Below are positions 39,901 through 45,158 of a stretch of DNA of 64,000 bases, piece by piece. The stretch spans positions 20,884,931-20,948,930 of the forward strand of contig CM044964.1 of NCBI GenBank assembly GCA_024516035.1, in the 5' to 3' direction. The notes beneath the pieces were generated by a model. That model saw only the letters and a list, made by a program, of their open reading frames with translations, did no database searches and was not told where the DNA came from. The stretch comes from Bactericera cockerelli (lineage: Eukaryota > Arthropoda > Insecta > Hemiptera > Triozidae). Each line of letters opens with the position of its first letter. Position 1 is the stretch's first letter. The translations under genes and the position numbers were made by a program.

Positions 39901-41066
39901 GGGGTCCACTCATACCTCGTGAGGAAAAATGAGTAGCTGCTTTAATGTGAAGCAGCGACCAGTGGCAGAATCTTAGGCAAAAAAATAATACAAGATATTG
40001 TAAATTAATGTGGTGAAGTCCTATGATTCTGCGCTACCCACTAAAATTGTGACATAATAACACAAAGAAAAAGCATTATATATAATATGTATAATGTATA
40101 AAACAAAGGATTGTATTTCTTATGTCTGTATTGTCTGACAAGAAGTCATGAAAAGTATAAAATCAAGAAAATTACAGTATTTTTAACTCATGATGTGTTA
40201 TAAACATTTGTTGTAAATAAACATCTATAAAAATTGTTAAAAAAAAAAAAAGATAACTCATGATGAGGGGAGAAAGATATGCGCTACTCCATCTTGTATT
40301 GCAGGGGAAGATATGTGGGAAAAAAAGGTAGAGGAAGACCTAGAACGAGTTGGATGGAAAATCTTAGAGACTGGTTCCAATGTGACAGTAAAACACTTTA
40401 CAATGCAGCCAAGAACAAGCATCAGATAGACATGATGGTGCCAACCTCCGATAGGATTGGATTGATTTGATTTTGATTTATTCTTTATTTAGTACAGTAT
40501 AAACTTACATAGAATGACACTTCCTAAGATAATTCTACCTTATTGTGGAATCTAAAGAAGAAGAAGAAATATTTATTATTTTTTCATACCAGCACCAGCG
40601 TATCCTCATCTCCATCTCATATGTCTGTATCTGTTATTATTACTAACTAAAATGTCTCAATTCCCCCAGACTGGCTGGCACTAGCGTATCCTCATCTCCA
40701 TCTCATATGTCTGTATTTATTATTATTACTAACTAAAAAGTCTCAATTCCCCCAGACTGGCTGGCACCAGCGTATCCTCATCTCTATCTCATATGTCTGT
40801 ATTTATTATTATTACTAACTAAAATGTCTCAATTCCCCCAGACTGGCTGGCACCAGCGTATCCTCCTCTCCATCTCATATGTCTGTATTTATTATTATTA
40901 CTAACTAAAATGTCTTAATTCCCCCAGACTGGCTGGCACCAGCGTATCCTCGGGCTGTCTGGTTCTCATCTCCATCGACAGCGGAGACCTCACGGTAAAC
41001 TGCGAGAAGATGGTCCTGGGTTCGATGCTCCTGAACGACCTGGTCAAGCATTTGAACTCTGTCTGA
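17112..41066 (+). CDS. AP3B1: AP-3 complex subunit beta (insect ruby orthologue)
   Basis: Nineteen coding exons: 17112-17209, 18929-19004, 20079-20285, 21372-21496, 21996-22098, 22298-22442, 22713-22871, 25119-25286, 25914-26025, 26870-26973, 28235-28528, 30730-30885, 32380-32646, 33807-34087, 34396-34627, 37584-37841, 39023-39221, 39598-39724, 40928-41066. All junctions are GT-AG and in phase, giving about 1,083 aa (human AP3B1 is 1,094). Residues about 30-585 are the adaptin trunk ([36 protein letters not shown]). Residues about 673-765 are an acidic Ser/Glu hinge; 855-1083 the beta-3 ear. Exon 6 lacks two bases (near 22357 and 22377). A 5' exon upstream is likely, because the ATG follows a splice acceptor by one base. 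Role: cargo sorting from endosomes to lysosomes and pigment granules. Many exon edges are tandemly duplicated. Confidence 0.95.
17448..17533 (-). mobile_element. LINE tail, family L, fragment
   Basis: Minus-strand copy of the family L block: GTGCTTTATTTAGACTGTCA and AGACAGGTAGTCCC. It abuts the TIR element that follows. Confidence 0.55.
17534..18617. mobile_element. 1.08-kb element with 26-27 bp terminal inverted repeats
   Basis: Left end GAATCGGTACATGCAAAAAC (continuing GACATC) is repeated inverted at the right end (18591-18617). ACTT on both sides may be a 4-bp target-site duplication. Inside are a (GGGCCGCAAATCA)n stretch at 17885-17940, a diverged copy of the element at 57870-58815, and a second inverted TGCAAGAACGACATA motif near 17697. 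No intact ORF. It sits in AP-3 beta intron 1. Confidence 0.75.
19354..19630. mobile_element. MITE with TTTTTCTTTCTAACC ends
   Basis: Left TATTTTTCTTTCTAACCAAA, right TTTGGTTAGAAAGAAAAATA inverted. Internal short repeats of TTTGGTTAACTTTGG. No ORF. Confidence 0.65.
19757..20058 (-). mobile_element. SINE-C abutting an AP-3 beta splice acceptor
   Basis: Full-length minus-strand SINE-C whose tRNA-like head ends about 20 bp before the exon 3 acceptor (TTTCTCCCAG). The branch point, if at the normal distance, lies in or next to the SINE. Confidence 0.85.
20318..20485 (+). mobile_element. Family I repeat
   Basis: Contains GGTGGCGTCATCGTGAACGA, TTACAAGGAGGCTAATAATTG and CTCCCTGTTTATAGTCCCCC. The same blocks recur at 24374-24683, 43022-43070 and 60484-60965. 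Confidence 0.65.
20486..20655 (-). mobile_element. SINE-D, head-truncated
   Basis: Minus-strand tail and body (CCCATTATTCCAGCAGTAAG, GGGCTTCGAACCCACGAC) ending near AGTGCCG, so the 5' part of the head is lost. Confidence 0.75.
20656..20878 (+). mobile_element. LINE 3' end, family J
   Basis: GGGTGGAAGAGACTGCCACA and CCCCGTCCTTTAGTCAGGAC followed by a TATATTATTTATTTG tract and AATAAAGC then (TAA)n. The family-J block recurs at least ten times in the window, often only its last 60 bp. Confidence 0.65.
21110..21350 (+). mobile_element. LINE 3' end, family J, two fragments
   Basis: GGTGGAAGAGAAAGCCACAG and two tails ending AATAAAG. The second ends in AATAATAATA just before AP-3 beta exon 4. Confidence 0.5.
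21513..21712 (+). mobile_element. SINE-B
   Basis: GCACTGGTGGTCAAGTGG head, mutated box B, and the TGAGGGTTAGGTGGTAGAAA tail ending in (TTA)n. Starts 17 bp after the exon 4 donor. Confidence 0.8.
21868..21930 (+). repeat. A-rich / (GAA)n simple repeat
   Basis: Poly(A) followed by GAAGAAGAAGAA and further poly(A); likely the tail of a decayed retroelement. Confidence 0.8.
22752..23580 (+). repeat. Six-copy tandem array of AP-3 beta exon 7 (about 138-bp unit)
   Basis: Each unit carries most of exon 7 ([20 protein letters not shown] onward to [11 protein letters not shown]), the exon's GT donor and about 17 bp of intron. Units start near 22752, 22890, 23027, 23165, 23303 and 23440. Only the first has a real acceptor upstream (22711-22712). 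138 bp is in frame, but the intronic part reads V-C-stop, so read-through would terminate. Copies differ by scattered substitutions. Confidence 0.93.
24005..24311 (+). mobile_element. SINE-A
   Basis: Near-complete copy with CTTGCCATGCGGAAGG, box B GGGTTCGAACCCC, body and T/A-rich tail; lies in AP-3 beta intron 7. Confidence 0.85.
24374..24683. mobile_element. Family I inverted pair
   Basis: Arms of about 100 bp: GGTGGCGTCATCGTGAAC at the left and GTTCACGATGACGCCACC at the right. The centre has the CTGGGGGACTATAAACAGGG block. Confidence 0.75.
24700..25118 (+). repeat. Tandem array of the AP-3 beta exon 8 splice acceptor (45-bp unit, 7 extra copies)
   Basis: Each unit holds a pyrimidine tract, the acceptor TTGTCCTCAG and the first 15 exon bases (AGTCGCAACGCGGCC, residues SRNAA). 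Extra acceptors precede 24730, 24775, 24820, 24865, 24910, 24955 and about 24999; the authentic one precedes 25119. 45 bp keeps frame and has no stop, giving a spurious open frame. A piece of family I (from CTTTACAAGGAGG) sits between the seventh unit and the real exon. Confidence 0.93.
25320..25790 (-). mobile_element. LINE 3' ends, family J and M fragments
   Basis: Two minus-strand family-J tails (TTATTTATTTGCGCTTTATT; then TTAACACTTTATTGGTC to CTCTTCCACCGAACCCC) flank a family-M piece with GTTCAACCTCATGGTTGAGG. Confidence 0.5.
25990..26260 (+). repeat. Three-copy tandem array of the AP-3 beta exon 9 donor edge
   Basis: The exon end ACTCCTCACCACTCTTGCC through TCCTCCATAG and its GT recur, with donors at 26026, 26135 and 26253 (spacing 109 and 118 bp). 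Each unit also carries the start of the ATATCGATAT element that forms the intron. Confidence 0.9.
26253..26869 (+). mobile_element. ATATCGATAT-rich element forming AP-3 beta intron 9
   Basis: The left end GTAGGGATGCTAATATCG and the right end GATATAATATCGACATCCC are inverted-like. The interior is iterated ATATCGATATTTTTGATATC. TCCATAG precedes the left end (exon 9) and also precedes exon 10, as expected of a 7-bp target-site duplication. Removing the element restores GAG-TCC-TCC-ATA-GGG in frame. Hence the intron may be the insertion itself. Confidence 0.65.
26498..26784 (-). mobile_element. SINE-C nested in the intron 9 element
   Basis: Full SINE-C on the minus strand. It is flanked by GATACCAAAT on both sides (near 26443 and 26790), a target-site duplication within the ATATCGATAT element. 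Confidence 0.85.
27013..27210 (-). mobile_element. SINE-B
   Basis: Minus-strand copy with tail first (GTTGGGTGGTAGAAAATG in reverse) and head ending GCACTGGTTGTCAAGTGG. Lies just after exon 10. Confidence 0.85.
27222..27412 (-). mobile_element. LINE 3' end, family J
   Basis: TTTATTTACACTTTATTTTT then a GGCGAAGTTAATGCCTGAGG block; minus-strand tail. It separates exon 10 from its duplicated edge. Confidence 0.5.
27416..27450 (+). repeat. Second copy of the AP-3 beta exon 10 donor edge
   Basis: GTGTGCGGACAATATTGCTCAG followed by GTGTGCAT copies the exon 10 end (GTGTGCGGCCAACATTGCT then CAG/GTGTGT), 470 bp downstream, with two base changes. Confidence 0.8.
27500..27695 (+). mobile_element. SINE-D
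   Basis: GTCCTTGTAGCTCAGTGATC head, box B GGGTTCAAAACC, and tail GCTTACTGCTAGAATAATGG. Confidence 0.8.
27712..27840 (+). repeat. Family M repeat
   Basis: CACTTTGCCTTTTCCCAAAC, GTTGAGG and GGCTGGATGCCCTTCCTAAC, ending in (ACCT)n. The GGATGCCCTTCC block also occurs at 41506-41530. Confidence 0.6.
28481..28660 (+). repeat. Two-copy tandem duplication of the AP-3 beta exon 11 donor edge
   Basis: AAATACGCGAAGAGCTTCGTG through AAGCTGCAG/GTGAGG occurs at 28481 and again at 28578 (97-bp period), each followed by a family-J fragment AAAGGGTTGGGTGGAAGAGA. Confidence 0.9.
28706..29598. mobile_element. Foldback element, about 890 bp
   Basis: Ends TATACAGGGTGAGCATAAAG and CTTTATGCTCACCCTGTATA. The two halves are inverted copies for roughly 400 bp each, centred near 29140, and share GACTTACCGTTCTCGAG and GGTCCATGCCCAG-type blocks. 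A transcript of AP-3 beta would carry it as a long hairpin in intron 11. No ORF. Confidence 0.88.
29640..29745 (+). repeat. Two-copy 50-bp tandem repeat
   Basis: GGTCATTTACTAAATTGCTT and ATTGCGAAGAG occur twice, then a family-J remnant CTCTTTCACCCAACCC. Confidence 0.7.
30455..30712 (+). repeat. Three-copy 90-bp repeat before AP-3 beta exon 12
   Basis: Units contain TTTCTAATATTAGAAATCGG, GTATTGTGTTCGTTTTTG and TTTTTTTGCTCCGATTT. The last runs into the exon 12 acceptor TTTTCTCAG at 30721-30729. Confidence 0.85.
30900..31200 (-). mobile_element. SINE-F body interrupted by SINE-D
   Basis: GGGTTCAACGTCGTTGCTTA to ATCACGACGGGGG (30905-30957) continues at 31164 with CCCTCCATTTGCAGAAAATT. The SINE-D at 30958-31164 is inserted between. 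Confidence 0.75.
30958..31164 (+). mobile_element. SINE-D
   Basis: GTCCCGGTAGCTCAGTGGTA head whose ends pair with AGCCGGGAC, box B GGGTTCAAAACCC, and tail ATAAGGCGATATTATTATTA. Confidence 0.88.
31580..31765 (+). mobile_element. SINE-F, 5'-truncated
   Basis: Starts in the 5S-like part (CCTAGGACTCGTGGATGGGT) and runs through CCCGGCCCCACTCAGGACGG to GAAAGCGTTGTTA. Confidence 0.7.
31795..32100 (-). mobile_element. LINE 3' end, family J
   Basis: AT-rich minus-strand tail (TTTATTTATTTACATTTTAT) to GGGCGAAGTTAATGCCTTAG and CATTTTCTGCCACTTAAC. Confidence 0.5.
32155..32372 (+). mobile_element. SINE-B, ending 7 bp before AP-3 beta exon 13
   Basis: GCACTGGTAGTCAAGTGG head, GAATCCCACCCAGTGC, full tail ending in (TTA)n directly followed by the acceptor TTCTCCAG. 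Confidence 0.88.
32972..33075. mobile_element. MITE, AATTAATAGAC family
   Basis: GAAATTAATAAAAGTTTTGT at the left, TATCTATTAATTTCGCCC at the right, interior TAATACCTCTGTGGCGCTAA. A second fragment begins at 33103. Confidence 0.65.
33489..33702 (+). mobile_element. SINE-D
   Basis: GTCCCGGTAACTCAGTGGTA head, box B GGGTTCGAAACCC, and tail GCTGGAATAATGGGACTTTA with (TTA)n. A SINE-B tail fragment precedes it (33356-33475). Confidence 0.88.
34808..35568 (-). mobile_element. Mariner element, internally deleted
   Basis: Terminal inverted repeats CGAGGGACGTCCGGAAAGTA and TTTTCCGGACGTACCTCG lie inside a TA duplication. The minus strand encodes the N-terminal helix-turn-helix part ([33 protein letters not shown]). 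Near the other end is the C-terminal [16 protein letters not shown]. The catalytic middle is missing and there is a frame change, so it cannot encode active transposase. Located in AP-3 beta intron 15. Confidence 0.9.
35626..35820 (+). mobile_element. SINE-B, head-truncated
   Basis: Begins GACTGGTAATCCAGGTAGCG, keeps CCCACCCAGTGC and the full tail ending in (TTA)n. Confidence 0.75.
35826..36000 (+). mobile_element. LINE polymerase C-terminal remnant
   Basis: An open frame reads [19 protein letters not shown] and ends [18 protein letters not shown], the style of a Jockey/CR1 C-terminus. No catalytic motif remains. Confidence 0.55.
36185..36480 (+). mobile_element. SINE-E (tRNA-like head) with the body shared with SINE-F
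   Basis: Head CAGCCTCCGTGGCTTAATGG, then GTTTGGGGCAGACTTTTCGA, and body CTACCCAGGCTGGGTGAGG to CCAGCGAATGGAGGGTAAAA. It is inserted just after a duplicated exon 16 acceptor flank (CATACATTCCCCAG at 36171-36184). Confidence 0.82.
37070..37222 (+). pseudogene. Partial upstream duplicate of AP-3 beta exon 16
   Basis: 153 bp copy of the first 153 bp of exon 16 (37584-37841), complete with acceptor TTCCCCAG, breaking off after CGCATGATAGTCGT into a SINE-B tail. Four differences from the real exon: three synonymous and one Ala/Val. If used, it would not splice onward in frame, as no donor follows. The intronic flank (TTCAAAGGGTGACA, GGATATCAGCGTG) occurs three times, near 36100, 36560 and 37325. 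Confidence 0.88.
37862..38105 (+). repeat. AT-rich tandem repeat, about 37-bp unit, 6-7 copies
   Basis: Iterated ATGTAGCAAAAAATATATTT and ATTGATAAAA starting 20 bp after the exon 16 donor. Units become longer and more diverged toward the right. Confidence 0.85.
38173..38490 (+). mobile_element. SINE-F (5S rRNA-like head)
   Basis: Head with CACCAGTTCTCGCTCTGTCA, TTGAAGTTAGGTAACC and GTGGGTGACCATTCAAATTC; body CCCCACTCAGGCTGGGTGAG; end GACGTTAACATC. Confidence 0.82.
38533..39000 (+). mobile_element. SINE-G split by a LINE 3' fragment
   Basis: The SINE-G head (ACCTCAGTAGCTTGATCGAT, GGTTCAAGTTCC) ends at ACACAAATATGATA near 38672, and the same 14 bases resume at about 38955. The insert between is a LINE fragment, so the repeat is a target-site duplication. 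Confidence 0.8.
38673..38955 (-). mobile_element. LINE polymerase C-terminal fragment
   Basis: The minus strand encodes [15 protein letters not shown], typical of the end of Jockey/I-type LINE polymerases. The left edge has AGTAAGTAAGT. The right part (GTATTGGTATAAGTAGGGCT) also occurs at 21740. Confidence 0.65.
39209..39540 (+). repeat. Duplicated exon 17 donor edge with family-J tails
   Basis: GAAGCGGAGAAG/GGTGAG at 39209 recurs at 39317 (108-bp period), each followed by GGGTTGGGTGGAAGAGATTG and AACCCCGCCCTTTAG. The second continues into a LINE tail ending AATAAAGTG. Confidence 0.85.
39793..40076 (+). mobile_element. SINE-C
   Basis: Plus-strand full copy: GTAGTCACTGTGGCAGAGCG head, box B GGGTTCGATTCCC, tail CACAAAGAAAAAGCATTATA. 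The best reference copy of the family here. Confidence 0.88.
40255..40470 (+). mobile_element. LINE polymerase C-terminal remnant
   Basis: Encodes [19 protein letters not shown] and continues with a Tyr-Asn-Ala-Ala motif, the conserved tail of R1/Jockey-type polymerases. It follows a poly(A). Confidence 0.75.
40585..40927 (+). repeat. Tandem array of the AP-3 beta exon 19 splice acceptor (86-bp unit)
   Basis: Units contain AAAATGTCTCAATTCCCCCAG and the first exon bases ACTGGCTGGCACCAGCG, then TATCCTCATCTCCATCTC. Acceptors precede 40670, 40756, 40842 and the authentic 40928. Upstream units leave the exon frame after TATCCTCATC, so only the last gives the normal C-terminus. Confidence 0.93.
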
Positions 41067-41470
41067 AGCCTGGTCATGCATTTGAACTCTGTCTGAAGCC
41101 TGGTCAAGCATTTGAACTCTGTGTGAAGCCTGGTCAAGCATTGGAACTCTGTCTGAAGCCTGGTCAAGCATTTGAACTCTGTCTGAAGCCTGGTCAAGCA
41201 TTTGAACTCTGTCTGAAGCCTGGTCAAGCATTTGAACTCTGTCTGAAGCCTGGTCAAGCATTGGAACTCTGTCTGAAGCCTGGTCAAGCATTTGAACTCT
41301 GTCTGAAGCCTGGTCAAGCATTTGAACTCTGCCTGAAGCCTGGTCAAGCATTTGAACTCTGTCTGAAGCCTGGTCAAGCATTTGAACTCTGTCTGAAGCC
41401 TGGTCAAGCATTTGAACTCTGTCTGAAGCCTGGTCAAGCATTTGAACTCTGTTTGAAGCCTGGTCAAGCA
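41037..41470 (+). repeat. Stop-codon minisatellite of AP-3 beta (30-bp unit, about 14 copies)
   Basis: Unit CTGGTCAAGCATTTGAACTC + TGTCTGAAGC reads [13 protein letters not shown] in frame. The first unit is the true end of the protein, the rest form the start of the 3' UTR, each with its own in-frame stop. Copies differ by one or two bases. Long frames on the other strand are repeat artefacts. Confidence 0.96.
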
Positions 41471-41544
41471 TCCCACCCCGAAGTTGGTAGGGTGGAGCAC
41501 GTTTTTTTAAGGCTGGATGCCCTTCCTAACGCCAACGATTCTAT

Positions 41545-41768
41545 TTGATATAACGTCCTGATCAGGACGAGGGTGTTACCCTCCATTCGCTGGAAATCGT
41601 ACCAGCTACCCATATTAACCTCACCCAGCCTGGGTAGAGCCGGAAATGCCAACCTCACGTGTTTGGAGGGAACAGAATTTTCTTCGAAAAGTCTGCTCCA
41701 ACCGGGGATCGAACTCGGGATCTCTGGATTACGGGCAGTAGTCACAACCATTACGCCACGGAAGCTGG
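41545..41768 (-). mobile_element. SINE-E
   Basis: Minus-strand copy with CCTCCATTCGCTGGAAATCG, ACCTCACCCAGCCTGGGTAG and head GGATCGAACTCGGGATCTCT ending CCACGGAAGCTGG. Confidence 0.85.
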
Positions 41769-41792
41769 ACATTATAATACATAATACACTAT

Positions 41793-41798
41793 AATAAA
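41793..41798 (+). promoter_or_regulatory. Candidate polyadenylation signal of AP-3 beta
   Basis: AATAAA about 730 bp past the stop, beyond the minisatellite and a SINE. It falls in a decayed MITE (41774-41965), so its use is uncertain. Confidence 0.3.
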
Positions 41799-42122
41799 TG
41801 CGCTGTGATTGATTGAAATTCAATTTAGAAATCGTGTTACTTGAAAACAGGATTACATTCGTCTAGTTTCCCCCGCATCCAACATATTAACAGGATTACA
41901 TTCGTATTTCTTGGATTAACAAATCCTAGCTTAAATTTCATAATTCGGGCATAGGTATAAATTTTTCAAAAAAGAAAGCCCATTTTATTATCGTCGATAA
42001 TTTTTGCAATTAAGAATATAAATTAATTATACACCATATCTATACAATTATTTCATATTTATACAAAAAAAGCTTTTTTATTTCATTCATCATTCTCCTA
42101 ACGACTAAGATTAAGGTCTGAA

Positions 42123-42307
42123 TTAACACGTTCATGGACATGACTGCTATAGCATTAAAAAATCAAGGGCTTGTATCTCCTATGAATGTTATAGCAGCGT
42201 CTGGAGACAAGGCTTGAATTGTTTAGTTTATAGCGGTCATGTCCATATGAGTTGACTTATTTCGAAAAATGTGAATGCTATAGCAGTCATGTCCATGAAC
42301 GTGTAAT
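42123..42307. mobile_element. TTAA-type MITE with 33-bp terminal inverted repeats
   Basis: Left TTAACACGTTCATGGACATG, right CATGTCCATGAACGTG then TAA. The repeats continue inward through ACTGCTATAGCATT. About 185 bp. The outer CACGTTC matches the 53326 family. Confidence 0.82.
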
Positions 42308-42309
42308 AC

Positions 42310-42415
42310 CTTTTTGTAATACCTCTGTTGTGCTAAATCTCAGATTGAGTACTGTCTGAGATGGGTTCGTTATTCTATGCTTGTTTATCGATTTTCCCTA
42401 TTAATTTCGGCTTAA
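42310..42415. mobile_element. MITE, AATTAATAGAC family
   Basis: TAATACCTCTGTTGTGCTAA at left, CCCTATTAATTTCGGC at right; matches the copies at 16636 and 32972. Confidence 0.55.
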
Positions 42416-42929
42416 GAATCCATGAAATAAAAAAATATTTCTTTTTTTAAAGAATGTATTTAGTATATTATACAGCAATAAAAAAGTTTTGAGACAAAAA
42501 TATAAATTGAATTTTACAAACAATACAATGGGAGAAAACTAATTTTTAAACTTATAAATATTTTTTTTTACAAATCATTATTATGATAATCTTCAGGAAA
42601 AAAAAGATCCGCCCCCTTTTTGAAGCAGAGAATTTTTCTGAGTATTTAGAGAGGAAATGCAGCAGCTGTGATGGGCACAGTGCCTCGTTCATCAGACTTG
42701 GAGGGAATAGTTTATATTTTGTAAAATAATGATTACCTTTGTTCTAATAATAGTTAAAGAATATTTTTTACAATAATAATCGTTAGTTATTAGTATTAAT
42801 ACTTATTTTTTTAAAAAAAACCTCCATGATGAAAAATAGAAAACCCGGGAATCGAACCCCACCTTTCACATCAAAACGAAACCACTATCTTGTCTCAACT
42901 ATCTTCAGTCTTATCACAATATATAATAA
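42416..42929. other. Intergenic AT-rich stretch
   Basis: No ORF of note. A minus-strand tRNA-like box B (GGGAATCGAACCCC) near 42846 suggests an old SINE. Confidence 0.45.
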
Positions 42930-43030
42930 TGATTCCGTGTCCGTGAGATAGGGACAGATACCTATATCACGGTGGTGAGGGGATTATATGGACGCCCAGA
43001 TCCAATGTCTAGGCTCCTTTCATGTCTGGG
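42930..43030 (-). repeat. Family K repeat
   Basis: GTGTCCGTGAGATAGGGA and ATATCACGGTGGTGAGGGGA, inverted relative to the copies at 11500 and 56170. A family-I scrap follows (43022-43070). Confidence 0.65.
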
Positions 43031-43070
43031 GGACTATAAACAGGGAGTAGACCAGCATAGGCTTGGTTCT

Positions 43071-43504
43071 GGGCCTATTACATAAAGCACTTTACACTTC
43101 ATACTTGACGAGTTCACACTTCATGATTCCAATTCTGTTCCATAAAGAAACTTATGAATTGATTTTTAAAATCATTTGTGAAGTGAACCGCCACACATTT
43201 TCTTCCATTTGTACTAGTGCTTCTTATTATGTGTTTGAATGAGTTAGAGAAACTGGAAGACACAAGTAAATGAATTTAATTGATAAAAATATTTTATTAA
43301 AATTCCATTTTGTTTACACTTTAAGAACGGATGTTTGAGTGACAGTTCAAAGAGAAATCGTTAGTGACTTGTAAAGTTTTTTTTTTTTTTAAATGATATT
43401 TTATTTACAGAGGAGACTTCAAATTCAGAGTCCTTGCTCCCTTGTAAAGTTTAATGAAACTCATCAAGTATGCAGTGTAAGTTTTTTTTTATGAAATGAG
43501 CCCC
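43071..43504. mobile_element. MITE, about 430 bp, between the two convergent genes
   Basis: Left GGGCCTATTACATAAAGCAC with CACTTCATACTTGACGAG; the right end inverted carries CTCATCAAGTATGCAGTG and ATGAAATGAGCCCC. Imperfect repeats of about 50 bp; no ORF. Confidence 0.65.
43400..43405 (-). promoter_or_regulatory. Candidate polyadenylation signal of MAEA
   Basis: AATAAA on the minus strand, the first I find past the 1.6-kb minisatellite. If used, the whole array is transcribed as 3' UTR. Confidence 0.3.
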
Positions 43505-43514
43505 AGGTTCGAAT

Positions 43515-45158
43515 GTAATTCATCCACACCAATCTTACATGAAGTAGAGCTCATCCACACCAATCTTACATGAAGTAGAGCTCATCCACACCAATCCTAC
43601 ATGAAGTAGAGCTCATCCACACCAATCTTACATGAAGTAGAGCTCATACACTCCAATCTTACATGACGTAGAGCTCATCCACACCAATCTTACATGAAGT
43701 AGAGCTCATCCATACCAATCTTACATGAAGTAGAGCTCATCCACACCAATCTTACATGACGTAGAGCTCATCCACACCAATCTTACATGAAGTAGAGCTC
43801 ATCCACACCAATCTTACATGAAGTAGAGCTCATCCACACCAATCTTACATGAAGTAGAGCTCATCCACACCAATCTTACATGACGTAGAGCTCATCCACA
43901 CCAATCTTACATGAAGTAGAGCTCATCCACACCAATCTTACATGAAGTAGAGCTCATCCACACCAATCTGACATGAAGTAGAGCTCATCCACACCAATCT
44001 TACATGAAGTAGAGCTCATCCACACCAATCTGACATGAAGTAGAGCTCATCCACACCAATCTTACATGAAGTAGAGCTCATCCACACCAATCTTACATGA
44101 AGTAGATCTCTTCCACACCAATCTTACATGAAGTAGAGCTCATCCACACCAATCTTACATGAAGTAGAGCTCATCCACACCAATCTTACATGAAGTAGAG
44201 CTCATCCACACCAATCTTACATGAAGTAGAGCTCGTCCACACCAATCTTACATGACGTAGAGCTCGTCCACACCAATCTTACATGAAGTAGAGCTCATCC
44301 ACACCAATCTTACATGACATAGAGCTCGTCCACACCAATCTTACATGAAGTAGAGCTCATCCACACCAATCTTACATGAAGTAGAGCTCATCCACACGAA
44401 TCTTACATGAAGTAGAGCTCATCCACACCAATCTTACATGAAGTAGAGCTCGTCCACACCAATCTTACATGAAGTAGAGCTCATCCACACCAATCTTACA
44501 TGAAGTAGAGCTCGTCCACACCAATCTTACATGAAGTAGAGCTCATCCACACCAATCTTACATGAAGTAGAGCTCATAAACACCAATCTTACATGAAGTA
44601 GAGCTCATCCACACCAATCTTACATGAAGTAGGTAGAGCTCGTCCACACCAATCTTACATGAAGTAATCTTACATGAAACTCATCCACACCAATCTTACA
44701 TGAAGTAGAGCTCATCCACACCAATCTTACATGAAGTAGAGCTCATCCACACCAATCTTACATGAAGTAGAGCTCATCCACACCAATCTTACATGAAGTA
44801 GAGCTCATCCACACCAATCTTACATGAAGTAGAGCTCATCCACACCAATCTTACATGAAGTAGAGCTCATCGACCAATCTTACATGAAGTAGAGCTCATC
44901 CACACCAATCTTACATGAAGTAGAGCTCATCCACACCAATCTTACATGAAGTAGAGCTCATCCACACCAATCTTACATGAAGTAGAGCTCATCCACACCA
45001 ATCTTACATGAAGTAGAGCTCATGCACACCAATCTTACATGAAGTAGAGCTCATCCACACCAATCTTACATGAAGTAGAGCTCATCCACACCAATCTTAC
45101 ATGAAGTAGAGCTCATCCACACCAATCTTACATGAAGTAGAGCTCGTCCACACAGATA
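43515..45158 (-). repeat. Stop-codon minisatellite of MAEA (31-bp unit, about 53 copies)
   Basis: On the minus strand the unit is CTACTTCATGTAAGATTGGT + GTGGATGAGCT. The first, diverged unit overlaps the last codons and stop of MAEA (TTCGTCATGTAA then TATCTGTGTGGACGAGCT). Common variants: GACGTAG and GTCC; a disrupted unit lies near 44630-44690. 31 bp is not a codon multiple. Confidence 0.95.

Noticed and set aside
40901..41548. Long repetitive frames on both strands over the AP-3 beta stop-codon array (for example repeated [10 protein letters not shown] on the minus strand)
   Set aside because: They are the 30-bp minisatellite read in other frames; no splice context or conserved domain.
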